Below are positions 20,576-32,788 of a stretch of DNA of 64,000 nt, piece after piece. The notes beneath the pieces were generated by a model, which saw only the letters and a list, made by a program, of their open reading frames with translations, ran no database searches and had not been told where the DNA came from. The stretch comes from Symsagittifera roscoffensis (taxonomy: Eukaryota > Xenacoelomorpha > Acoela > Convolutidae): the NCBI RefSeq assembly GCF_963678635.1, contig NC_087067.1, positions 33,766,401-33,830,400 of the forward strand, in the 5' to 3' direction. The translations under genes and the position numbers were made by a program. Numbering within the stretch: position 1 is the stretch's first letter; every line of letters starts with the position of its first letter.

Positions 20576-20689
20576 TGCAATTTTTTTTCTTGCATTTTTC
20601 AAGAGAATTGGGCTGCCCTCCGCCGTCGCAGAGTGTATTCAAAGAAAACTTATCAAATAGATTTGAATACTTACCTATTTAATAAGTTT
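20576..20689 (-). ncRNA. candidate SL RNA gene, copy 20
   Basis: Exon end 20675; same hairpin II variants as copy 19. Confidence 0.58.
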
Positions 20690-21042
20690 ATCACAACAAT
20701 TAGGCTAAAAGCAACTGACAGTATCCTGGCTGGTATTCAATCATATGCCACTTACAGTGGATGTGCGGCTATCAGGCCATAGATGGTAATTCAAGGCACC
20801 TTGTACACGCTCCATAGGTTTTGACCAGCTGATTTGGCCATAAAACACATTGGGCCAAAAAAATTCCAAACAATGTCAATTTTCAGTATTTTGTTTGAAA
20901 TGCATAAATTATAACGTGAGCGTGCAAAATTTTACATGGTATAAGAGCATATTTTTACTCTCTCGCGAGGGCGAGTGTTTTAAAAGTAATGTACATAGAC
21001 ATACGCTAGTAAGGATATAAATGAAAGCGGAGTAACTCAAAT

Positions 21043-21162
21043 GCCTACGACCATACCATGTTGAATGCACCGGTTCTCGTCCGATCACCGAAGTTAAGCA
21101 ACATTGGGCCTGGTTAGTACTTGGATGGGAGACCGCCTGGGAACACCAGGTGTTGTAGGCTT
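21043..21162 (+). rRNA. 5S rRNA gene, copy 21
   Basis: Consensus gene followed by CTTTCATTT, so the first T-run has only three Ts. Termination may rely on TTCTTTTAC about 20 bp downstream. Confidence 0.97.
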
Positions 21163-21479
21163 TCATTTAAAGCAAAAGTAATTCTTTTACTTTTATGCGC
21201 TAAGAGTTATTGCTGTTTAAAGTTCGGTGATGTCAAAAAGTTAAGCCTAATCGTGCGTGGTGCAAAAAATGAAATTTTCAAAATTTTTGTTTTTTTTTTC
21301 GTTCAAAGTTCATTTTTTTCATATTGTTTCATAAATTTGAGCTCAGGACAATTCCAACGAGCCCAAAACGACGTTTGTAGCTCAAGTGTACGTGGAGTAA
21401 TCATCAGTTAAAAATTTGGGGGGACCCGAATTTCGGCCATTTTGGACGAAAATCGGCCTAAAGCTAACTTTTAAGTTAG

Positions 21480-21593
21480 TGCAATTTTTTTTCTTGCATT
21501 TTTCAAGAGAATTGGGCTGCCCTCCGCCGTCGCAGAGTGTATTCAAAGAAAACTTATCAAATAGATTTGAATACTTACCTATTTAATAAGTTT
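21480..21593 (-). ncRNA. candidate SL RNA gene, copy 21
   Basis: Exon end 21579; hairpin II loop GACG with the GTGTATTC change. Confidence 0.58.
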
Positions 21594-21946
21594 ATCACAA
21601 CAATTAGGCTAAAAGCAACTGACAGTATCCTGGCTGGTATTCAATCATATGCCACTTACAGTGGATGTGCGGCTATCAGGCCATAGATGGTAATTCAAGG
21701 CACCTTGTACACGCTCCATAGGTTTTGACCAGCTGATTTGGCCATAAAACACATTGGGCCAAAAAAAATCCAAACAATGTCAATTTTCAGTATTTTGTTT
21801 GAAATGCATAAATTATAACGTGAGCGTGCAAAATTTTACATGGTATAAGAGCATATTTTTACTCTCGCGCGAGGGCGAGTGTTTTAAAAGTAATGTACAT
21901 AGACATACGCTAGTAAGGATATAAATGAAAGCGGAGTAACTCAAAT

Positions 21947-22066
21947 GCCTACGACCATACCATGTTGAATGCACCGGTTCTCGTCCGATCACCGAAGTTA
22001 AGCAACATTGGGCCTGGTTAGTACTTGGATGGGAGACCGCCTGGGAACACCAGGTGTTGTAGGCTT
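21947..22066 (+). rRNA. 5S rRNA gene, copy 22
   Basis: Consensus gene with the interrupted T-run CTTTCATTT. In its spacer, motif A/C has lost CGTGGTG (CTAATCGTGCAAAAAATG), which explains the 897-bp unit. Confidence 0.97.
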
Positions 22067-22376
22067 TCATTTAAAGCAAAAGTAATTCTTTTACTTTTAT
22101 GCGCTAAGAGTTATTGCTGTTTAAAGTTCGGTGATGTCAAAAAGTTAAGCCTAATCGTGCAAAAAATGAAATTTTCAAAATTTTTGTTTTTTTTTCGTTC
22201 AAAGTTCATTTTTTTCATATTGTTTCATAAATTTGAGCTCAGGACAATTCCAACGAGCCCAAAATGACGTTTGTAGCTCAAGTGTACGTGGAGTAATCAT
22301 CAGTTGAAAATTTCGGGGGACCCGAATTTCGGCCATTTTGGACGAAAATCGGCCTAAAAGCTAACTTTTAAGTTAG

Positions 22377-22490
22377 TGCAATTTTTTTTCTTGCATTTTT
22401 CAAGAGCATTGGGCTGCCCTCCGCTGTCGCAGAGTGCATTCAAAGAAAACTTATCAAATAGATTTGAATACTTACCTATTTAATAAGTTT
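22377..22490 (-). ncRNA. candidate SL RNA gene, copy 22
   Basis: Exon end 22476. The Sm-like site is changed to AAUGCUCUUGA. Confidence 0.56.
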
Positions 22491-22843
22491 ATCACAACAA
22501 TTAGGCTAAAAGCAACTGACAGTATCCTGGCTGGTATTCAATCATATGCCACTTACAGTGGATGTGCGGCTATCAGGCCATAGATGGTAATTCAAGGCAC
22601 CTTGTACACGCTCCATAGGTTTTGACCAGTTGATTTGGCCATAAAACACATTGGGCCAAAAAAATTCCAAACAATGTCAATTTTCAGTATTTTGTTTGAA
22701 ATGCATAAATTATAACGTGAGCGTGCAAAATTTTACATGGTATAAGAGCATATTTTTACTCTCGCGCGAGGGCGAGTGTTTTAAAAGTAATGTACATAGA
22801 CATAAGCTAGTAAGGATATAAATGAAAGCGGAGTAACTCAAAT

Positions 22844-22963
22844 GCCTACGACCATACCATGTTGAATGCACCGGTTTTCGTCCGATCACCGAAGTTAAGC
22901 AACATTGGGCCTGGTTAGTACTTGGATGGGAGACCGCCTGGGAACACCAGGTATTGTAGGCTT
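22844..22963 (+). rRNA. 5S rRNA gene, copy 23
   Basis: C34T and G110A. It begins the G110A group (CAGGTATTGTAGG). Confidence 0.97.
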
Positions 22964-23280
22964 TTATTTAAAGCAAAAGTAATTCTTTTACTTTTATGCG
23001 CTAAGAGTTATTGCTGTTTAAAGTTCGGTGATGTCAAAAAGTTAAGCCTAATCGAGCGTGGTGCAAAAAATGAAATTTTCAAAATTTTTGTTTTTTTTTC
23101 GTTCAAAGTTCATTTTTTTCATCTTGTTTCAAAAATTTGAGCTCAGGACAATTCCAACGAGCCCAAAACGACGTTTTTAGCTCAAGTGTACGTGGAGTAA
23201 TCATCAGTTGAAAATTTGGTGGGACCCGAGTTTCGGCCATTTTGGACGAAAATCGGCCTAAAAGCTAACTTTTAAGTTAG

Positions 23281-23394
23281 TGCAATTTTTTTTCTTGCAT
23301 TTTTCAAGAGAATTGGGCTGCCCTCCGCCGTCGCAGAGTGTATTCAAAGAAAACTTATCAAATAGATTTGAATACTTACCTATTTAATAAGTTT
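23281..23394 (-). ncRNA. candidate SL RNA gene, copy 23
   Basis: Exon end 23380; GTGTATTC outer change in hairpin II. Confidence 0.58.
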
Positions 23395-23747
23395 ATCACA
23401 ACAATTAGGCTAAAAGCAATTGACAGTATCCTGGCTGGTATTCAATCATATGCCACTTACAGTGGATGTGCGGCTATCATGCCATAGATGGTCATTCAAG
23501 GCACCTTGTACACGCTCCATAGGTTTTGACCAGCTGATTTGGCCATAAAACACATTGGGCCAAAAAAATTCCAAACAATGTCAATTTTCAGTATTTTGTT
23601 TGAAATGCATAAATTATAACGTGAGCGTGCAAAATTTTACATGGTATAAGAGCATATTTTTACTCTCGCGCGAGGGCGAGTGTTTTTAAAGTCCTGTACA
23701 TAGACATAAGCTAGTAAGGATATAAATGAAAGCGGAGTAACTCAAAT

Positions 23748-23867
23748 GCCTACGACCATACCATGTTGAATGCACCGGTTCTCGTCCGATCACCGAAGTT
23801 AAGCAACATTGGGCCTGGTTAGTACTTGGATGGGAGACCGCCTGGGAACACCAGGTATTGTAGGCTT
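23748..23867 (+). rRNA. 5S rRNA gene, copy 24
   Basis: G110A only. The leader region has GTTTTTAAAGTCCTG about 60 bp upstream, shared with the copy at 28271. Confidence 0.97.
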
Positions 23868-24184
23868 TTATTTAAAGCAAAAGTAATTCTTTTACTTTTA
23901 TGCGCTAAGAGTTATTGCTGTTTAAAGTTCGGTGATGTCAAAAAGTTAAGCCTAATCGAGCGTGGTGCAAAAAATGAAATTTTCAAAATTTTTGTTTTTT
24001 TTTCCTTCAAAGTTCATTTTTTTCATCTTGTTTCAAAAATTTGAGCTCAGGACAATTCCAACGAGCCCAAAACGACGTTTTTAGCTCAAGTGTACGTGGA
24101 GTAATCATCAGTTGAAAATTTGGGGGGACCCGAGTTTCGGCCATTTTGGACGAAAATCGGCCTAAAAGCTAACTTTTAAGTTAG

Positions 24185-24298
24185 TGCAATTTTTTTTCTT
24201 GCATTTTTCAAGAGAATTGGGCTGTCCTCCGCCGTTGCAGAGTGCATTCAAAGAAAACTTATCAAATAGATTTGAATACTTACCTACTTAATAAGTTT
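24185..24298 (-). ncRNA. candidate SL RNA gene, copy 24
   Basis: Exon end 24284. CTACTT keeps G-U pairing in hairpin I; CTGTCC breaks one outer pair of hairpin II. Confidence 0.58.
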
Positions 24299-24651
24299 AT
24301 CACAACAATTAGGCTAAAAGCAACTGACAGTATCCTGGCTGGTATTCAATCATATGCCACTTACAGTGGATGTGCGGCTATCATGCCATAGATGGTCATT
24401 CAAGGCACCTTGTACACGCTCCATAGGTTTTGACCAGCTGATTTGGCCATAAAACACATTGGGCCAAAAAAATTCCAAACAATGTCAATTTTCAGTATTT
24501 TGTTTGAAATGCATAAATTATAACGTGAGCGTGCAAAATTTTACATGGTATAAGAGCATATTTTTACTCTCGCGCGAGGGCGAGTGTTTTAAAAGTAATG
24601 TACATAGACATAAGCTAGTAAGGATATAAATGAAAGCGGAGTAACTCAAAT

Positions 24652-24771
24652 GCCTACGACCATACCATGTTGAATGCACCGGTTCTCGTCCGATCACCGA
24701 AGTTAAGCAACATTGGGCCTGGTTAGTACTTGGATGGGAGACCGCCTGGGAACACCAGGTATTGTAGGCTT
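24652..24771 (+). rRNA. 5S rRNA gene, copy 25
   Basis: G110A only, normal T-run. Confidence 0.97.
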
Positions 24772-25088
24772 TTATTTAAAGCAAAAGTAATTCTTTTACT
24801 TTTATGCGCTAAGAGTTATTGCTGTTTAAAGTTCGGTGATGTCAAAAAGTTAAGCCTAATCGAGCGTGGTGCAAAAAATGAAATTTTCAAAATTTTTGTT
24901 TTTTTTTCGTTCAAAGTTCATTTTTTTCATCTTGTTTCAAAAATTTGAGCTCAGGACAATTCCAACGAGCCCAAAACGACGTTTTTAGCTCAAGTGTACG
25001 TGGAGTAATCATCAGTTGAAAATTTGGGGGGACCCGAGTTTCGGCCATTTTGGACGAAAATCGGCCTAAAAGCTAACTTTTAAGTTAG

Positions 25089-25202
25089 TGCAATTTTTTT
25101 TCTTGCATTTTTCAAGAGAATTGGACTGTCCTCCGCCGTTGCAGAGTGCATTCAAAGAAAACTTATCAAATAGATTTGAATACTTACCTACTTAATAAGT
25201 TT
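25089..25202 (-). ncRNA. candidate SL RNA gene, copy 25
   Basis: Exon end 25188. Like copy 24, with TTGGACTG next to the Sm-like site. Confidence 0.57.
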
Positions 25203-25555
25203 ATCACAACAATTAGGCTAAAAGCAACTGACAGTATCCTGGCTGGTATTCAATCATATGCCACTTACAGTGGATGTGCGGCTATCATGCCATAGATGGT
25301 CATTCAAGGCACCTTGTACACGCTCCATAGGTTTTGACCAGCTGATTTGGCCATAAAACACATTGGGCCAAAAAAATTCCAAACAATGTCAATTTTCAGT
25401 ATTTTGTTTGAAATGCATAAATTATAACGTGAGCGTGCAAAATTTTACATGGTATAAGAGCATATTTTTACTCTCGCGCGAGGGCGAGTGTTTTAAAAGT
25501 AATGTACATAGACATACGCTAGTAAGGATATAAATGAAAGCGGAGTAACTCAAAT

Positions 25556-25675
25556 GCCTACGACCATACCATGTTGAACGCACCGGTTCTCGTCCGATCA
25601 CCGAAGTTAAGCAACATTGGGCCTGGTTAGTACTTGGATGGGAGACCGCCTGGGAACACCAGGTGTTGTAGGCTT
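25556..25675 (+). rRNA. 5S rRNA gene, copy 26
   Basis: T24C (GTTGAACGCACC), and a T-run shortened to CTTTCATTT. Confidence 0.96.
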
Positions 25676-25993
25676 TCATTTAAAGCAAAAGTAATTCTTT
25701 TACTTTTATGCGCTAAGAGTTATTGCTGTTTAAAGTTCGGTGATGTCAAAAAGTTAAGCCTAATCGTGCGTGGTGCAAAAAATGAAATTTTCAAAATTTT
25801 TGTTTTTTTTTTCGTTCAAAGTTCATTTTTTTCATATTGTTTCATAAATTTGAGCTCAGGACAATTCCAACGAGCCCAAAATGACGTTTGTAGCTCAAGT
25901 GTACGTGGAGTAATCATCAGTTGAAAATTTGGGGGGACCCGAGTTTCGGCCATTTTGGACGAAAATCGGCCTAAAAGCTAACTTTTGAGTTAG

Positions 25994-26107
25994 TGCAATT
26001 TTTTTTCTTGCATTTTTCAAGAGAATTGGGCTGTTCTCCGCCGTTGCAGAGTGCATTCAAAGAAAACTTATCAAATAGATTTGAATACTTACCTACTTAA
26101 TAAGTTT
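25994..26107 (-). ncRNA. candidate SL RNA gene, copy 26
   Basis: Exon end 26093. CTGTTCTCC weakens hairpin II at two positions; hairpin I is kept through G-U. Confidence 0.56.
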
Positions 26108-26460
26108 ATCACAACAATTAGGCTAAAAGCAACTGACAGTATCCTGGCTGGTATTCAATCATATGCCACTTACAGTGGATGTGCGGCTATCATGCCATAG
26201 ATGGTCATTCAAGGCACCTTGTACACGCTCCATAGGTTTTGACCAGCTGATTTGGCCATAAAACACATTGGGCCAAAAAAATTCCAAACAATGTCAATTT
26301 TCAGTATTTTGTTTGAAATGCATAAATTATAACGTGAGCGTGCAAAATTTTACATGGTATAAGAGCATATTTTTACTCTCGCGCGAGGGCGAGTGTTTTA
26401 AAAGTAATGTACATAGACATACGCTAGTAAGGATATAAATGAAAGCGGAGTAACTCAAAT

Positions 26461-26580
26461 GCCTACGACCATACCATGTTGAATGCACCGGTTCTCGTCC
26501 GATCACCGAAGTTAAGCAACATTGGGCCTGGTAAGTACTTGGATGGGAGACCGCCTGGGAACACCAGGTGTTGTAGGCTT
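26461..26580 (+). rRNA. 5S rRNA gene, copy 27
   Basis: T73A, otherwise known only from copies 2 and 8, together with the CTTTCATTT end of its neighbours. This combination is a mosaic, suggesting gene conversion. Confidence 0.97.
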
Positions 26581-26898
26581 TCATTTAAAGCAAAAGTAAT
26601 TCTTTTACTTTTATGCGCTAAGAGTTATTGCTGTTTAAAGTTCGGTGATGTCAAAAAGTTAAGCCTAATCGTGCGTGGTGCAAAAAATGAAATTTTCAAA
26701 ATTTTTGTTTTTTTTTTCGTTCAAAGTTCATTTTTTTCATATTGTTTCATAAATTTGAGCTCAGGACAATTCCAACGAGCCCAAAATGACGTTTGTAGCT
26801 CAAGTGTACGTGGAGTAATCATCAGTTGAAAATTTCGGGGGACCCGAATTTCGGCCATTTTGGACGAAAATCGGCCTAAAAGCTAACTTTTAAGTTAG

Positions 26899-27012
26899 TG
26901 CAATTTTTTTTCTTGCATTTTTCAAGAGCATTGGGCTGCCCTCCGCTGTCGCAGAGTGCATTCAAAGAAAACTTATCAAATAGATTTGAATACTTACCTA
27001 TTTAATAAGTTT
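26899..27012 (-). ncRNA. candidate SL RNA gene, copy 27
   Basis: Exon end 26998; Sm-like site AAUGCUCUUGA as in copy 22. Confidence 0.56.
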
Positions 27013-27365
27013 ATCACAACAATTAGGCTAAAAGCAACTGACAGTATCCTGGCTGGTATTCAATCATATGCCACTTACAGTGGATGTGCGGCTATCAGGC
27101 CATAGATGGTAATTCAAGGCACCTTGTACACGCTCCATAGGTTTTGACCAGCTGATTTGGCCATAAAACACATTGGGCCAAAAAAATTCCAAACAATGTC
27201 AATTTTCAGTATTTTGTTTGAAATGCATAAATTATAACGTGAGCGTGCAAAATTTTACATGGTATAAGAGCATATTTTTACTCTCGCGCGAGGGCGAGTG
27301 TTTTAAAAGTAATGTACATAGACATAAGCTAGTAAGGATATAAATGAAAGCGGAGTAACTCAAAT

Positions 27366-27485
27366 GCCTACGACCATACCATGTTGAATGCACCGGTTCT
27401 CGTCCGATCACCGAAGTTAAGCAACATTGGGCCTGGTTAGTACTTGGATGGGAGACCGCCTGGGAACACCAGGTATTGTAGGCTT
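27366..27485 (+). rRNA. 5S rRNA gene, copy 28
   Basis: G110A. Its unit duplicates the one at 22844, including TTTGGTGGGACCCGAG. Confidence 0.97.
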
Positions 27486-27803
27486 TTATTTAAAGCAAAA
27501 GTAATTCTTTTACTTTTATGCGCTAAGAGTTATTGCTGTTTAAAGTTCGGTGATGTCAAAAAGTTAAGCCTAATCGAGCGTGGTGCAAAAAATGAAATTT
27601 TCAAAATTTTTGTTTTTTTTTTCGTTCAAAGTTCATTTTTTTCATCTTGTTTCAAAAATTTGAGCTCAGGACAATTCCAACGAGCCCAAAACGACGTTTT
27701 TAGCTCAAGTGTACGTGGAGTAATCATCAGTTGAAAATTTGGTGGGACCCGAGTTTCGGCCATTTTGGACGAAAATCGGCCTAAAAGCTAACTTTTAAGT
27801 TAG

Positions 27804-27917
27804 TGCAATTTTTTTTCTTGCATTTTTCAAGAGAATTGGGCTGCCCTCCGCCGTCGCAGAGTGTATTCAAAGAAAACTTATCAAATAGATTTGAATACTT
27901 ACCTATTTAATAAGTTT
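27804..27917 (-). ncRNA. candidate SL RNA gene, copy 28
   Basis: Exon end 27903; same variants as copy 23. Confidence 0.58.
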
Positions 27918-28270
27918 ATCACAACAATTAGGCTAAAAGCAATTGACAGTATCCTGGCTGGTATTCAATCATATGCCACTTACAGTGGATGTGCGGCTAT
28001 CATGCCATAGATGGTCATTCAAGGCACCTTGTACACGCTCCATAGGTTTTGACCAGCTGATTTGGCCATAAAACACATTGGGCCAAAAAAATTCCAAACA
28101 ATGTCAATTTTCAGTATTTTGTTTGAAATGCATAAATTATAACGTGAGCGTGCAAAATTTTACATGGTATAAGAGCATATTTTTACTCTCGCGCGAGGGC
28201 GAGTGTTTTTAAAGTCCTGTACATAGACATAAGCTAGTAAGGATATAAATGAAAGCGGAGTAACTCAAAT

Positions 28271-28390
28271 GCCTACGACCATACCATGTTGAATGCACCG
28301 GTTCTCGTCCGATCACCGAAGTTAAGCAACATTGGGCCTGGTTAGTACTTGAATGGGAGACCGCCTGGGAACACCAGGTATTGTAGTCTT
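28271..28390 (+). rRNA. 5S rRNA gene, copy 29
   Basis: G82A in the C box, G110A, and G117T, which breaks a helix I pair (GTAGTCTT). Three changes together make it a likely weak copy. Confidence 0.93.
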
Positions 28391-28708
28391 TTATTTAAAG
28401 CAAAAGTAATTCTTTTACTTTTATGCGCTAAGAGTTATTGCTGTTTAAAGTTCGGTGATGTCAAAAAGTTAAGCCTAATCGAGCGTGGTGCAAAAAATGA
28501 AATTTTCAAAATTTTTGTTTTTTTTTTCCTTCAAAGTTCATTTTTTTCATCTTGTTTCAAAAATTTGAGCTCAGGACAATTCCAACGAGCCCAAAACGAC
28601 GTTTTTAGCTCAAGTGTACGTGGAGTAATCATCAGTTGAAAATTTGGGGGGACCCGAGTTTCGGCCATTTTGGACGAAAATCGGCCTAAAAGCTAACTTT
28701 TAAGTTAG

Positions 28709-28822
28709 TGCAATTTTTTTTCTTGCATTTTTCAAGAGAATTGGGCTGTCCTCCGCCGTTGCAGAGTGCATTCAAAGAAAACTTATCAAATAGATTTGAA
28801 TACTTACCTACTTAATAAGTTT
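28709..28822 (-). ncRNA. candidate SL RNA gene, copy 29
   Basis: Exon end 28808; CTACTT and CTGTCC variants as in copy 24. Confidence 0.58.
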
Positions 28823-29175
28823 ATCACAACAATTAGGCTAAAAGCAACTGACAGTATCCTGGCTGGTATTCAATCATATGCCACTTACAGTGGATGTGCG
28901 GCTATCATGCCATAGATGGTCATTCAAGGCACCTTGTACACGCTCCATAGGTTTTGACCAGCTGATTTGGCCATAAAACACATTGGGCCAAAAAAATTCC
29001 AAACAATGTCAATTTTCAGTATTTTGTTTGAAATGCATAAATTATAACGTGAGCGTGCAAAATTTTACATGGTATAAGAGCATATTTTTACTCTCGCGCG
29101 AGGGCGAGTGTTTTAAAAGTAATGTACATAGACATAAGCTAGTAAGGATATAAATGAAAGCGGAGTAACTCAAAT

Positions 29176-29295
29176 GCCTACGACCATACCATGTTGAATG
29201 CACCGGTTCTCGTCCGATCACCGAAGTTAAGCAACATTGGGCCTGGTTAGTACTTGGATGGGAGACCGCCTGGGAACACCAGGTATTGTAGGCTT
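29176..29295 (+). rRNA. 5S rRNA gene, copy 30
   Basis: G110A only. Confidence 0.97.
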
Positions 29296-29611
29296 TTATT
29301 TAAAGCAAAAGTAATTCTTTTACTTTTATGCGCTAAGAGTTATTGCTGTTTAAAGTTCGGTGATGTCAAAAAGTTAAGCCTAATCGAGCGTGGTGCAAAA
29401 AATGAAATTTTCAAAATTTTTGTTTTTTTTTCGTTCAAAGTTCATTTTTTTCATCTTGTTTCAAAAATTTGAGCTCAGGACAATTCCAACGAGCCCAAAG
29501 CGACGTTTTTAGCTCAAGTGTACGTGGAGTAATCATCAGTTGAAAATTTGGGGGGACCCGAATTTCGGCCATTTTGGACGAAAATCGGCCTAAAGCTAAC
29601 TTTTAAGTTAG

Positions 29612-29725
29612 TGCAATTTTTTTTCTTGCATTTTTCAAGAGAATTGGGCTGCCCTCCGCCGTCGCAGACTGTATTCAAAGAAAACTTATCAAATAGATTT
29701 GAATACTTACCTATTTAATAAGTTT
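29612..29725 (-). ncRNA. candidate SL RNA gene, copy 30
   Basis: Exon end 29711. GCAGACTGTATTC breaks two pairs at the base of hairpin II. Confidence 0.56.
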
Positions 29726-30078
29726 ATCACAACAATTAGGCTAAAAGCAATTGACAGTATCCTGGCTGGTATTCAATCATATGCCACTTACAGTGGATGT
29801 GCGGCTATCATGCCATAGATGGTCATTCAAGGCACCTTGTACACGCTCCATAGGTTTTGACCAGCTGATTTGGCCATAAAACACATTGGGCCAAAAAAAT
29901 TCCAAACAATGTCAATTTTCAGTATTTTGTTTGAAATGCAAAAATTATAACGTGAGCGTGCAAAATTTTACATGGTATAAGAGCATATTTTTACTCTCGC
30001 GCGAGGGCGAGTGTTTTAAAAGTAATGTACATAGACATAAGCTAGTAAGGATATAAATGAAAGCGGAGTAACTCAAAT

Positions 30079-30198
30079 GCCTACGACCATACCATGTTGA
30101 ATGCACCGGTTCTCGTCCGATCACCGAAGTTAAGCAACATTGGGCCTGGTTAGTACTTGGATGGGAGACCGCCTGGGAACACCAGGTATTGTAGGCTT
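30079..30198 (+). rRNA. 5S rRNA gene, copy 31
   Basis: G110A only. The unit is nearly identical to the one before it (both have AAAGCTAAC and GCAAAAATTATAACG). Confidence 0.97.
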
Positions 30199-30514
30199 TT
30201 ATTTAAAGCAAAAGTAATTCTTTTACTTTTATGCGCTAAGAGTTATTGCTGTTTAAAGTTCGGTGATGTCAAAAAGTTAAGCCTAATCGAGCGTGGTGCA
30301 AAAAATGAAATTTTCAAAATTTTTGTTTTTTTTTCGTTCAAAGTTCATTTTTTTCATCTTGTTTCAAAAATTTGAGCTCAGGACAATTCCAACGAGCCCA
30401 AAACGACGTTTTTAGCTCAAGTGTACGTGGAGTAATCATCAGTTGAAAATTTGGGGGGACCCGAATTTCGGCCATTTTGGACGAAAATCGGCCTAAAGCT
30501 AACTTTTAAGTTAG

Positions 30515-30628
30515 TGCAATTTTTTTTCTTGCATTTTTCAAGAGAATTGGGCTGCCCTCCGCCGTCGCAGAGTGTATTCAAAGAAAACTTATCAAATAGA
30601 TTTGAATACTTACCTATTTAATAAGTTT
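30515..30628 (-). ncRNA. candidate SL RNA gene, copy 31
   Basis: Exon end 30614; hairpin II loop GACG and the GTGTATTC variant. Confidence 0.58.
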
Positions 30629-30981
30629 ATCACAACAATTAGGCTAAAAGCAATTGACAGTATCCTGGCTGGTATTCAATCATATGCCACTTACAGTGGA
30701 TGTGCGGCTATCATGCCATAGATGGTCATTCAAGGCACCTTGTACACGCTCCATAGGTTTTGACCAGCTGATTTGGCCATAAAACACATTGGGCCAAAAA
30801 AATTCCAAACAATGTCAATTTTCAGTATTTTGTTTGAAATGCAAAAATTATAACGTGAGCGTGCAAAATTTTACATGGTATAAGAGCATATTTTTACTCT
30901 CGCGCGAGGGCGAGTGTTTTAAAAGTAATGTACATAGACATAAGCTAGTAAGGATATAAATGAAAGCGGAGTAACTCAAAT

Positions 30982-31101
30982 GCCTACGACCATACCATGT
31001 TGAATGCACCGGTTCTCGTCCGATCACCGAAGTTAAGCAACATTGGGCCTGGTTAGTACTTGGATGGGAGACCGCCTGGGAACACCAGGTATTGTAGGCT
31101 T
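30982..31101 (+). rRNA. 5S rRNA gene, copy 32
   Basis: G110A only. Confidence 0.97.
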
Positions 31102-31418
31102 TTATTTAAAGCAAAAGTAATTCTTTTACTTTTATGCGCTAAGAGTTATTGCTGTTTAAAGTTCGGTGATGTCAAAAAGTTAAGCCTAATCGAGCGTGGT
31201 GCAAAAAATGAAATTTTCAAAATTTTTGTTTTTTTTTCGTTCAAAGTTCATTTTTTTCATCTTGTTTCAAAAATTTGAGCTCAGGACAATTCCAACGAGC
31301 CCAAAACGACGTTTTTAGCTCAAGTGTACGTGGAGTAATCATCAGTTGAAAATTTGGGGGGACCCGAGTTTCGGCCATTTTGGACGAAAATCGGCCTAAA
31401 AGCTAACTTTTAAGTTAG

Positions 31419-31532
31419 TGCAATTTTTTTTCTTGCATTTTTCAAGAGAATTGGGCTGTCCTCCGCCTTCGCAGAGTGCATTCAAAGAAAACTTATCAAA
31501 TAGATTTGAATACTTACCTACTTAATAAGTTT
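31419..31532 (-). ncRNA. candidate SL RNA gene, copy 32
   Basis: Exon end 31518. CCGCCTTCGC changes only the hairpin II loop; CTACTT is kept by G-U. Confidence 0.58.
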
Positions 31533-31885
31533 ATCACAACAATTAGGCTAAAAGCAACTGACAGTATCCTGGCTGGTATTCAATCATATGCCACTTACAG
31601 TGGATGTGCGGCTATCATGCCATAGATGGTCATTCAAGGCACCTTGTACACGCTCCATAGGTTTTGACCAGCTGATTTGGCCATAAAACACATTGGGCCA
31701 AAAAAATTCCAAACAATGTCAATTTTCAGTATTTTGTTTGAAATGCATAAATTATAACGTGAGCGTGCAAAATTTTACATGGTATAAGAGCATATTTTTA
31801 CTCTCGCGCGAGGGCGAGTGTTTTAAAAGTAATGTACATAGACATAAGCTAGTAAGGATATAAATGAAAGCGGAGTAACTCAAAT

Positions 31886-32005
31886 GCCTACGACCATACC
31901 ATGTTGAATGCACCGGTTCTCGTCCGATCACCGAAGTTAAGCAACATTGGGCCTGGTTAGTACTTGGATGGGAGACCGCCTGGGAACACCAGGTATTGTA
32001 GGCTT
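31886..32005 (+). rRNA. 5S rRNA gene, copy 33
   Basis: G110A only; last copy of this subgroup. Confidence 0.97.
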
Positions 32006-32322
32006 TTATTTAAAGCAAAAGTAATTCTTTTACTTTTATGCGCTAAGAGTTATTGCTGTTTAAAGTTCGGTGATGTCAAAAAGTTAAGCCTAATCGTGCG
32101 TGGTGCAAAAAATGAAATTTTCAAAATTTTTGTTTTTTTTTCGTTCAAAGTTCATTTTTTTCATCTTGTTTCAAAAATTTGAGCTCAGGACAATTCCAAT
32201 GAGCCCAAAACGACGTTTTTAGCTCAAGTGTACGTGGAGTAATCATCAGTTGAAAATTTGGGGGGACCCGAGTTTCGGCCATTTTGGACGAAAATCGGCC
32301 TAAAAACCTACTTTTAAGTTAG

Positions 32323-32435
32323 TGCAATTTTTTTCTTGCATTTTTCAAGAGAATTGGGCTGTCCTCCGCCGTCGCAGAGTGCATTCAAAGAAAACTTATC
32401 AAATAGATTTGAATACTTACCTACTTAATAAGTTT
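32323..32435 (-). ncRNA. candidate SL RNA gene, copy 33
   Basis: Exon end 32421. The hairpin III loop is one T shorter, and the distal CTAAC arm is lost (AACCTACTTTT). Confidence 0.57.
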
Positions 32436-32788
32436 ATCACAACAATTAGGCTAAAAGCAACTGACAGTATCCTGGCTGGTATTCAATCATATGCCACTTA
32501 CAGTGGATGTGCGGCTATCATGCCATAGATGGTCATTCAAGGCACCTTGTACACGCTCCATAGGTTTTGACCAGCTGATTTGGCCATAAAACACATTGGG
32601 CCAAAAAAATTCCAAACAATGTCAATTTTCAGTATTTTGTTTGAAATGCATAAATTATAACGTGAGCGTGCAAAATTTTACATGGTATAAGAGCATATTT
32701 TTACTCTCGCGCGAGGGCGAGTGTTTTAAAAGTAATGTACATAGACATAAGCTAGTAAGGATATAAATGAAAGCGGAGTAACTCAAAT

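Noticed and set aside
20909-21166. - strand open frame of 85 residues (MKAYNTWCSQ...) in some short units
   Set aside because: It reads antisense through the 5S gene and its leader and exists only where CTTTCATTT supplies a start codon.
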